Assembly (NCBI GenBank): GCA_001642415.1 | Contig: LTDK01000183.1 | Span: forward strand, 43,716 to 107,715 | Origin: Nematocida ironsii | Taxonomy: Eukaryota; Microsporidia | Length of the DNA stretch: 64,000 bases | Direction: 5' to 3' | Shown here: positions 57,121-64,000 of the stretch, piece by piece | Numbering within the stretch: position 1 is the first letter of the stretch | Layout: each line of letters starts with the position of its first letter | Notes under the pieces: generated by a model | What the model saw: only the letters and a program-made list of their open reading frames with translations | What the model was told of the DNA's origin: nothing | Database searches by the model: none | Position numbers and translations under genes: made by a program

Positions 57121-57147
57121 ATTAACACTGCCCAAAAATATTTATTT
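57121..57147. promoter_or_regulatory. 27-bp divergent promoter of Hpc2/ubinuclein-like and SAS-6 genes
   Basis: Only 27 bp lie between the two ATGs. AAAAATATTTATTT fills the SAS-6 side and reads AAATAAATATTTTTGGG on the other strand. Choosing the longer 57115 start for SAS-6 would make the two coding regions overlap. Confidence 0.55.
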
Positions 57148-58164
57148 ATGAGTGAAGTTTTATTCTTTGGAGTACTCTCTGTGCATACCAATACATGCAC
57201 AGCAGAATATAATTGTGAGCTGCACAAAAAGACAGACTCATTCGAATTAAAGATGTACAACCAAGACACATTTACTATCATACTTTCTAAACTCAATGAA
57301 TCAGAATATTATACAATTAAAGAAACACAAAGTATTCGTGTGGACTATTCTTCATTCATAGTGATACTTAGTGAACTGCTAAAAAGAGTGCAAAGAAATG
57401 AGCTATTTATAGAAATAGGAAGTACTCTAAAAATAATAGAAAGGAATACATTTAGAAATATCCTACATTTAGAATTGCCATTAAAGAACCTGACACAGGC
57501 AGAATATAAATTATACATATCTGACATACTTAGCAAATTAAATAGAAAAACAAGTTCCTTAGAACGAGAGAACAGTATTTTAAAGGAAGAATTATCCTCT
57601 TCAAGAAAGTCAAATGAAGAGCTTATGAGCAGGTATAGGGAAGAAATTGAAAAAAGAGAAAAAGATAATTATCAAATAAAACGAGAGGCACATGATTTAG
57701 ATACACAATTGATCAGAATAAAAAAAGAAAGCGCGGAATACTCATCAGAAATTGAGAGGCTAAAAAAAGAGAAGCAGGTGCTGGAAGATGACTTAAGAAA
57801 GGCGAATGACATAATCAAAAGAAACTTTGAGGATATAAAGAGCAAAATAAAAACAGAAACATTACTAAAAGAGGAAGCAAGAAACTACAAAACAGAAAAG
57901 GAAGAGATTGAGCTGATAAATAATAAGTTGGAAATGGAAATAATGGAAAAGAATGAAGAGATAAAGATATTAAAGGAAATGGAATCAGAAAGAATTGAAG
58001 CAATTAATAATCTAAAAGTTCTGAATAAGTCACTTAATAGAAAGCTAGAAAGCACCTATAGAATATACAATAGAATATATAAGAAACAAGAAGATGTAGA
58101 AGACGACTCTAAAACAGAGGAGACCACTAGTTCTTTAATATCCCCTGAGAGCATAAATTATTAA
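57148..58164 (+). CDS. SAS6: SAS-6 centriole cartwheel protein homologue
   Basis: 338 aa (human 657). The start MSEVLFFGVL resembles human SAS-6 (MSQVLFHQLV), which fixes the start at 57148. The head domain (about 1-115) has the PISA-region pattern: DTFTIILSKLNESEYYTIKE, IRVDYSSFIVILSELL, and ERNTFRNILHLEL. Phe102 aligns with human Phe131, the residue that docks heads into nine-fold rings. A coiled coil follows (about 118-320), with LRKANDIIKRNFEDIKSKIK resembling a human stretch. SAS-6 builds the centriole cartwheel; microsporidia are said to have spindle plaques and no centrioles, so its role here is unknown. Other XRCC4-fold proteins (for example CCDC61) are an alternative. Confidence 0.75.
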   Translation: MSEVLFFGVLSVHTNTCTAEYNCELHKKTDSFELKMYNQDTFTIILSKLNESEYYTIKETQSIRVDYSSFIVILSELLKRVQRNELFIEIGSTLKIIERNTFRNILHLELPLKNLTQAEYKLYISDILSKLNRKTSSLERENSILKEELSSSRKSNEELMSRYREEIEKREKDNYQIKREAHDLDTQLIRIKKESAEYSSEIERLKKEKQVLEDDLRKANDIIKRNFEDIKSKIKTETLLKEEARNYKTEKEEIELINNKLEMEIMEKNEEIKILKEMESERIEAINNLKVLNKSLNRKLESTYRIYNRIYKKQEDVEDDSKTEETTSSLISPESINY

Positions 58165-58494
58165 TAAATTATGTATTTATGAATTATAATATCCTCAAAC
58201 TGGTTTTTAGATTTAATATATAACCCGAAATATATTTGTTCCATTTAGGTCTTTTTATACTCTGTAAATAACATTTTTATTATATTTATCGTTATTTATT
58301 GTCAAAAATAGCAGTTGTATAATATATTAAGTATCTACATGGCTTGGTGTGTTGTTATAGAAATATCTATGTTATAGTATTTTAGTTCTTAGTGTATAGA
58401 AAGCCCATCACTATAAAAACAGGAGTAAATATATATTCTAGAGTGTTATAGAAGTACTGACAGAAATAATTTATTCTTAATTTTTTTGTATACC
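58165..58494. other. Gap between SAS-6 and Trm82, no gene seen
   Basis: TATATAACCCGAAATATAT (58217-58235) is the best copy of the recurring motif and is nearly palindromic at its flanks. Confidence 0.4.
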
Positions 58495-59460
58495 ATGCTT
58501 TCTACAATAACATACACCAATTCTAGTATAATTATTCTAAATGAGAAAGTATTAAATATATACAAGAACGGAGAGCACAGTCAAATACAACTGCAAAGCA
58601 GAGGAGTATTGGTGTATGATAAGTATGCAATAACAGAAAACAAAGATATACTTGAAATACACAACAATACAGTTGAAGTTATTGGAAAAACACACAAAAT
58701 TCCAACGAAGATCACAGTTGACAATGGCTCTATGTACATTGCAGATAAGTCTGGCTCTGTATATAGGCTAGAAAGCCTAGAGAATCTATCTAAAACCCCA
58801 TCTGAATGCATACCAACCCATTTATTTGGATCTATTTCTATGATAACAGATATTATTGTTAAGGATGGATTGGTTATTACCGCTGACAAGGATAACAAGA
58901 TACGTATTACAGAAGGTCAATATCCACATAGAATACAAAAATTCATCCAAGTGCACAGCAAGTCACTTATATCCATGGCTATTGCAGGAGAATATTTGGT
59001 ATCTGGTGGGTATGATTGGTATGTTTCATTGTATAATTTTAAATCTAAGAAAACCTTTATTTTTGACCTGATAACCCATAAAACCCAAGATTTAGGAGAT
59101 ATCTTCCCTGGTGTAGATACTCCTGAAAGCATATCAAACATTAACCTAGAGTGTGAAAGCAGAGTAAAAAAAATTCTTGCATACGGCGAAACAGTTGTTA
59201 TATTAAAAGCAGAAAGCCTTCTTTTAGCAGACCTATCTAAGTTAACCAATGATGGAGATATACCCTGCGCCGAAATGCTCAGCTTATCTGGAAAGCCATT
59301 TGTTGATGGCATTTCTATGAAAGAAGGATATGCTGTATTAGATGAGGAAGGCACATTATTTACATTTTCCCCAGAAAACCCAGTACTGATGAAAATACTG
59401 CAGGTTCCAAACTATACACATAAAATCGATATTTCGATTGCTAATAAGTACTTGGAGTAG
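58495..59460 (+). CDS. TRM82: Trm82/WDR4 subunit of tRNA m7G methyltransferase
   Basis: 321 aa (yeast 444). A WD40-type propeller with the family's best-kept stretch FGSISMITDIIVKDGLVITA, then DKDNKIRITEGQYPHRIQKF and VSGGYDWYVSLYNF, matching WDR4 (SVSMLTDV...TADRDEKIRV...PHSI). Trm82 is the non-catalytic partner of Trm8/METTL1, which puts m7G at position 46 of tRNAs. The longer reading starts at TTG 58486; the ATG at 58495 is used. The C-terminal blade is short. Trm8 itself is not in the window. Confidence 0.78.
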   Translation: MLSTITYTNSSIIILNEKVLNIYKNGEHSQIQLQSRGVLVYDKYAITENKDILEIHNNTVEVIGKTHKIPTKITVDNGSMYIADKSGSVYRLESLENLSKTPSECIPTHLFGSISMITDIIVKDGLVITADKDNKIRITEGQYPHRIQKFIQVHSKSLISMAIAGEYLVSGGYDWYVSLYNFKSKKTFIFDLITHKTQDLGDIFPGVDTPESISNINLECESRVKKILAYGETVVILKAESLLLADLSKLTNDGDIPCAEMLSLSGKPFVDGISMKEGYAVLDEEGTLFTFSPENPVLMKILQVPNYTHKIDISIANKYLE

Positions 59461-59586
59461 AGTAAGTGAATAAATAGACCTTTATTTTATGCCAATAATC
59501 CAATGTTTGCCCTTTTCTACTATAGTGCACATAGAACTGTGTAATATAGTTTATATACTTGTTGACATATGCCGTTTGAATAGCTT

Positions 59587-60489
59587 TTATTCTTTGCTAG
59601 ATCTGCTCTTGGACATACATACTCCGGCAGCTATGGCTGCCCCTACGCCAACACCTGCTAACACTAAAAACATCGTAATTGTGCTTTGAGATATTCCTTT
59701 TTTAAAGAAGTGTCCTATTTTTTTATCTAATTTTTTGCTTTTAGAAATTAGACCCATCATTTTATCTTCTCCTAATATTGCAGAGGGGTTTCCTAAATTA
59801 AAAATAGGTTTTGCATTCTCTCTTTCCCTAATTATATCAATTACTGCTAAGAAAAACACGTATGGTGTGTACAGCTCTGATTGTAGTAAGTACGAATATA
59901 TATATACCAAATCATCATAGGCAAATATCCTTGAAAACCAAAGCGCTGTATGAGACAGCTCAACAAATATTCCTTTTATCTCCTCTAAGTCAATTGGCTT
60001 AGTTATATAATACCCATCCATTTTTCGTAGTATTAGCTCATAGCGAAGTGCTAGCGCATAGCTGTCTTTTAAATACATATATAGAAAGTTTTCATAAATA
60101 ACCATACAGTGCTTTTCAATAACAGAGTACTCAATATCTTTGTTTGCAGATACTTCTGTGTATATTATAGGAATTAAAAAATCCAGAATTTCTTGGTAGT
60201 ATTCATCTATACTATATAACTTGGCTGCAAGCCTTTTTAAATAAACAACCGGAGTGCTAGTTTTATCTATTTCATGTGATCCTGGTCCATTTGGGTTTGG
60301 CACACAAAACCGAAGCCTCTGGATGTCTCTATCAATTGTTTCTTCAAACTCACTTAAGTTGTCTATTTCCTTTGGAAACTTCTTTATTAGAAAAGACTCC
60401 TCTTGGTGGCTGTCCATAAATCTAGTAATTTCTTGGAACAATAGTTGCACTGTTTTAGCTACTTTCATAGAAATAAAGAATGAAAACAT
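59587..60489 (-). CDS. Paralogue-family member E, short form with C-terminal anchor
   Basis: 300 aa, about 130-180 fewer than members A, B and D. Block 1 is clear (DEYYQEILDFLIPIIYTEV, then a helix ending YLKDSYAL), similar to member D's EYFYGILHTLISDSV. Later blocks are weak: VFFLAVIDIIRERENAKPIF may be a remnant of block 2. The end carries a membrane anchor (ITMFLVLAGVGVGAAIAAGV) and a basic tail (CMSKSRSSKE). An alternative start is the Met at residue 8. It may be a family member that lost its middle, or a distant one. Function unknown. Confidence 0.55.
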   Translation of the reverse strand: MFSFFISMKVAKTVQLLFQEITRFMDSHQEESFLIKKFPKEIDNLSEFEETIDRDIQRLRFCVPNPNGPGSHEIDKTSTPVVYLKRLAAKLYSIDEYYQEILDFLIPIIYTEVSANKDIEYSVIEKHCMVIYENFLYMYLKDSYALALRYELILRKMDGYYITKPIDLEEIKGIFVELSHTALWFSRIFAYDDLVYIYSYLLQSELYTPYVFFLAVIDIIRERENAKPIFNLGNPSAILGEDKMMGLISKSKKLDKKIGHFFKKGISQSTITMFLVLAGVGVGAAIAAGVCMSKSRSSKE

Positions 60490-60532
60490 TTTTTACTATG
60501 CTAAATATAATTGACCTATTCCCCATTTAGAA

Positions 60533-60727
60533 ATGGACCAATTAGATATACACCATATAGATTTTTATTTATTTAATTGGTCTCTTCATTTTTCACTAAA
60601 AGTAGGTTGTAGTATAGTCTGTTCTATTATTTTTCATAAGAATAACTGTATACGCATTGAGCTGTTAAATCATATTGCTATTGTCGGCCAAACATACACA
60701 TGTTACTATAAATACACTGCGCACTAA
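60533..60727 (+). CDS. Possible 64-aa protein, unknown
   Basis: An ATG frame of 64 codons, 43 bp from the divergent member E. The sequence (MDQLDIHHIDFYLFNWSLHF) is rich in His, Ile and Cys. LLNHIAIVGQTYTCYYKY vaguely recalls small OB-fold proteins, but I cannot support this. It may be chance. Confidence 0.25.
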   Translation: MDQLDIHHIDFYLFNWSLHFSLKVGCSIVCSIIFHKNNCIRIELLNHIAIVGQTYTCYYKYTAH

Positions 60728-61853
60728 TTGTTAATACTATCTTAAATATATCTACTATATTTACTTTTAATGGATTAATTGGTTAATAATATCTGCTATT
60801 TTTTTATAAATTACTTTTATTGGTTTTAGTGAGTATTGTTCTTTTTCTTTTTTTCCTTTTCTTATTTATATATTTAATAATGCGTTTAGTGCAACATAGT
60901 ATCATATTAAATAGTATTTATTTGGTAATAAATATTTTTTGGTAGTTATTAATCATATGGTGCCTATTAAATACATTATAATATTTCTTAATCTGGCTTT
61001 TTCGAGTTATAATATTATGTGTGGCAGTGTTTAATTAAGCTGTATTGATTAACTGATATTTAAAGTATATATTTAGACAATATCTCCCATATTAGTAAAA
61101 AAGCGAAATTCACTCATTTTTATATCAGACTATTTTTATTAGTTATTTTAGACAGGATAATGTGTTTTTGTATGTAATTTTATATAGAATGCCGGTTGTG
61201 CTAATAATCAGTAAGACTTTTACTACGCGTTGTCTGTAGTCTTTGTGGGTTTGGATTGGTTTTATGTTATTCTGTGTATGGTGGATTAATTAAATTGTTC
61301 TCTTACTAAATATTTCAATTTGCAGAATAAAAAGTGTTCTCTTTTTCTATAAATATTTTATTAAATAGAGTTTATTTCTAAGAGAAGTAGAAATAATAGC
61401 AAATGAATATATTTACTAAAATTAAAATTATTTAATTATTACATAATACAAGAAAATATTTAAACAATGATTAAGAAACACAGCAGTCACCATATTCACA
61501 TACCAGTAGAATATATCAATTAAGAATTGCTAGATAACTAATTATATTTCAAAAATTAAATGAACTATTTTTATTGAATTAGTATAGTATGGTGTATTTG
61601 GTTTAATTTCAAAAGTCAAGAATGTATCTATAGTATAGTATTATATTCAAAGATATTAAAATAGCTTTTTATTTATGAAGCAGAACTAAATAATCATTAA
61701 GAAATTAACTAGAAACAGTATATTGAGACTATTGCAGTGGGATAGTAGTGATGTAAAAACAAACACTAATATGTATACTATAGTATTATAAATAGAACAA
61801 TTAGGCAGCACATGTAATAAACAAGTAGTTGTAGCTAAAGTATTTTCTTAGTT
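60728..61853. other. Long AT-rich gap, no gene seen
   Basis: More than 1 kb without a supported frame. The first part is T-rich on the plus strand, with runs such as TTCTTTTTCTTTTTTTCC. It could be degraded coding DNA or a long regulatory region. Confidence 0.4.
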
Positions 61854-61880
61854 CGTGATTTTCGTGATTTTCGCGATTTC
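61854..61880. repeat. Three tandem 9-bp units
   Basis: CGTGATTTT, CGTGATTTT and CGCGATTTC follow each other without a gap. A separate pair of TGATGTTTTT units lies at about 61899-61920, just past the stop of the 661-aa gene. Both are in the 3' flank of that gene. Confidence 0.6.
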
Positions 61881-61923
61881 TTTGAGTTTAGAGTCATTTT
61901 GATGTTTTTTTGATGTTTTTCAG

Positions 61924-63909
61924 TTATTGTAAACGTAATTTTTGTGTGATAGGGTAGGTTTTAATTAAAGCACTTAAAATATCATAATGAATGCCATATT
62001 TGCATCCATTGTAATTATTGTCTCTTATAGATATAATTCCTTCATCACTTTGTCTAATTTCTTGTAGTTTACTATTTTTAATAGCATTTGAAATGTCTTT
62101 TAGAATGAATTTCTGGTTATAGTACTTTTTATAGAGTTTTTTCTTTGAAATGGGATCCATTATTTCATCTTTTGTATTCATATCCACCAAATACGCATTC
62201 ATTTTTTTCAAAAGATGTTTCATAGTAAGACAAAAAATAGCGCTGATTTTATAGTCAATATCAGTTCGGCTTTTATATATACAGTGACCATATAGTGCTG
62301 TGTTCATAGAAGGGTTTTTACGCTGTAGCATGTCAATGAAAGAAGAGTGGGCAGGTTGACTAATAACACCCATGCACGTTCTTTCGTCTCGTATTCTGCT
62401 GTCAAATTTGTATGTTGTATACTCATATACACTATTATAAATCCATGTATTCCAAGTTATATTTATATTTGAAGCATTCTCATCTATTTCCTGTTGAGTA
62501 TTCATGCAGTAGCACTGTGGGTCTTCATAGAAGTCTGTTGAATTTCGTATAAAGAAGTCACTGTAATAGTGCTTAATTGCATAATTCAGATCACTTTCTT
62601 TCATATGTCTTTCAACTATTGACAATCTTGAATCATTTGTCTGTGGGTCAGAGGAACTTGAATTAGTCTTAAAAGGAGGAGGAATATAAATCTCTGTGTA
62701 GTCAATTGGCACTAAATCTTTATATTTATGCAATTTAAATGCATTATAATTAATACTATTCTTGTCATAAGGTCCAAGCACAGTGCCGGAAACCATAATC
62801 TTAGGAAGAAATAGTGGGATTCTTATCTTGCCTATATTATCATCCTTAACATTACTTTTTACTTCAGATGAGTAGACAAACTGTGCAAAACAGAACTCAG
62901 TTTTATAGATGTTTTCTTTTATGTAATAGAATACCACATTACAGTTTTCATTTTCTATTATCTGTATTGTTTTGTTTAAATCAGATTCCTCAGTTATTAA
63001 CGACCAAGTTTTATCCTTTCTACTGTATTTGAATGGATGCACATTCCCAAACTTATTAATGTTTATGTTATTTCCTATGTTGAAGGTTTTTTTTAAATAA
63101 GTTATTATGTCTTTAATTGTATGAAACTGATAGTTCAGAATTTTACCATTTTTTTGTCTATGTATGTAGTAGGGAAGATGAACTATTGTAACCGTATGCC
63201 AATCATTATCTACGAATTGCACATGATAATGATCTTTTATGCTTAGTAATGTGATATTTTCAGAAAATATGTTAGTGTATTTTATATCATCTACGTTAAT
63301 AGAAAAAACAAGGCCCGTATTTTCTATTTTATTTAAGCAGCTTATTGTTGCAATATATTTAAAAAATTTTTGAGCCTTCAAACTATATTTTCCTAGTAGT
63401 TTATTATGTGATCGATTTTCATATATATTATTTATATGAATCAGTCGTGTTCTATTTATAATAGATCTTTTTTGTTTCATTGTTAATTTATATGTCATTC
63501 CATGATATTTATAAAAAATACTAACTATAGTATATACAAAATTATATACTTCTATTACATTAGAATCTCCTATTAAATTCTCACTATTCTTATACAATTT
63601 AATTTGTTTAATTTTTTTGTATGCTTTTTTTGCAGATGTTTTATTTTTCTGTGCAGTATGTATAAGATATGTTATAATGCATTTTAAATCTAGTAGCTGT
63701 TCAATTTTTAAATCATCTGCAGAGTCCACTATATTTTTACTCTTATTTTTTTTGTCTCTATCCTTTATTTCTTTTTCAAGTTTACTGAAAAAATTATCAA
63801 CTATATCCGCTGGCATTTTGTAGAAGTCTTCGTATACTTCTGGTATTAAAAGAATAGCATTTAACGTTTTTTTAAGTTGTATATCCTTTTTTTTCCCTTT
63901 TATAGCCAT
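61924..63909 (-). CDS. Large protein, 661 aa or longer, unknown
   Basis: No recognised family, signal peptide or membrane segment. The N-terminus is Lys-rich (MAIKGKKKDIQLKKTLNAIL) and LKCIITYLIHTAQKNK faintly recalls the LLHT block of the nearby paralogue family. The middle is Ile/Asn/Tyr-rich and the C-terminal third has scattered Cys. The frame stays open upstream to base 64000, so the protein may begin outside the window. I chose ATG 63909 because TATAAATA lies about 5-12 nt before it, like other start regions here. It could belong to one of the large lineage-specific families of microsporidia. Confidence 0.55.
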   Translation of the reverse strand: MAIKGKKKDIQLKKTLNAILLIPEVYEDFYKMPADIVDNFFSKLEKEIKDRDKKNKSKNIVDSADDLKIEQLLDLKCIITYLIHTAQKNKTSAKKAYKKIKQIKLYKNSENLIGDSNVIEVYNFVYTIVSIFYKYHGMTYKLTMKQKRSIINRTRLIHINNIYENRSHNKLLGKYSLKAQKFFKYIATISCLNKIENTGLVFSINVDDIKYTNIFSENITLLSIKDHYHVQFVDNDWHTVTIVHLPYYIHRQKNGKILNYQFHTIKDIITYLKKTFNIGNNININKFGNVHPFKYSRKDKTWSLITEESDLNKTIQIIENENCNVVFYYIKENIYKTEFCFAQFVYSSEVKSNVKDDNIGKIRIPLFLPKIMVSGTVLGPYDKNSINYNAFKLHKYKDLVPIDYTEIYIPPPFKTNSSSSDPQTNDSRLSIVERHMKESDLNYAIKHYYSDFFIRNSTDFYEDPQCYCMNTQQEIDENASNINITWNTWIYNSVYEYTTYKFDSRIRDERTCMGVISQPAHSSFIDMLQRKNPSMNTALYGHCIYKSRTDIDYKISAIFCLTMKHLLKKMNAYLVDMNTKDEIMDPISKKKLYKKYYNQKFILKDISNAIKNSKLQEIRQSDEGIISIRDNNYNGCKYGIHYDILSALIKTYPITQKLRLQ

Positions 63910-64000
63910 TTGACTATTTATACCACTGCAGCAGCAGTACAAATTTACTTCTTTATTTATCCAAATATCACCAAGAGTTTCTCTTTTCTTATTAGCATTT

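Noticed and set aside
57115..57147. Earlier ATG for SAS-6
   Set aside because: Would overlap the divergent gene's start; the family begins at MSxVLF.
1..64000. Mobile elements, CRISPR arrays, rRNA and spliceosomal introns
   Set aside because: Looked for and not seen: no transposase-like protein, no regular spacer array, no rRNA core sequence, and no gene that needed an intron to keep its frame.

Overview
The window looks like nuclear DNA of a microsporidian. The genes are eukaryotic but shortened: uL1, eL19, uS13, TFIIB, TFIIH XPB, RNA polymerase III C82, alpha-COP, Rtf1 and Dcp2. None needs a spliceosomal intron. The DNA is AT-rich and tightly packed: some divergent genes share 18-43 bp, and one tandem pair is 24 bp apart. 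Secreted or surface proteins without recognisable relatives lie between core genes. The overall style suggests Nematocida or a relative, but that genus call is inference. No mobile element, rRNA or CRISPR array was seen.

Layout. 1-17 kb is mostly core genes: a Ski2-like helicase (cut by the left edge), Rtf1, an otubain-like protease, an extended-synaptotagmin-like protein, uL1, XPB/Ssl2, RNA polymerase III C82, a secreted Xaa-Pro aminopeptidase, Dcp2 and small unknowns. An F-box/WD40 protein follows at 16.8-18 kb. From 18.3 to 23.3 kb is an AT-rich accessory block of six small proteins, each with one membrane segment and no family I recognise. 23.7-43.5 kb returns to core genes: alpha-COP, a TBCC-domain protein, a septin with a degenerate P-loop, a tyrosine phosphatase, Rad2/XPG, ribulose-phosphate epimerase, Bfr2/AATF, eL19, an Erv2-type sulfhydryl oxidase, TFIIB, uS13, a POT peptide transporter and a 3-ketosphinganine reductase. 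Two likely secreted or surface proteins lie among them. tRNA-Arg(UCU), a long TPR protein (probably Ski3) and an intron-containing tRNA-Ile(UAU) follow.

From 47.9 to 60.5 kb there is a dispersed cluster of five divergent paralogues, most with a hydrophobic C-terminal tail. Within it lie an Hpc2/ubinuclein-like protein, a convincing SAS-6 (a centriole cartwheel protein, unexpected in an organism without centrioles) and Trm82/WDR4. The right end has about 1.2-1.4 kb of AT-rich DNA with no convincing gene, then a large unknown protein.

Working together: Ski2, Ski3 and Dcp2 point to retained 3' and 5' mRNA decay. XPB and Rad2 point to nucleotide excision repair. Rtf1, Hpc2/ubinuclein and TFIIB belong to transcription and chromatin. 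The secreted aminopeptidase and the POT transporter suggest external peptide breakdown and uptake. Many start codons are preceded, 15-25 nt upstream, by an AT-rich box, in its best form AAGGTATTTATA. This implies very short 5' leaders, and I used it to choose among possible starts.
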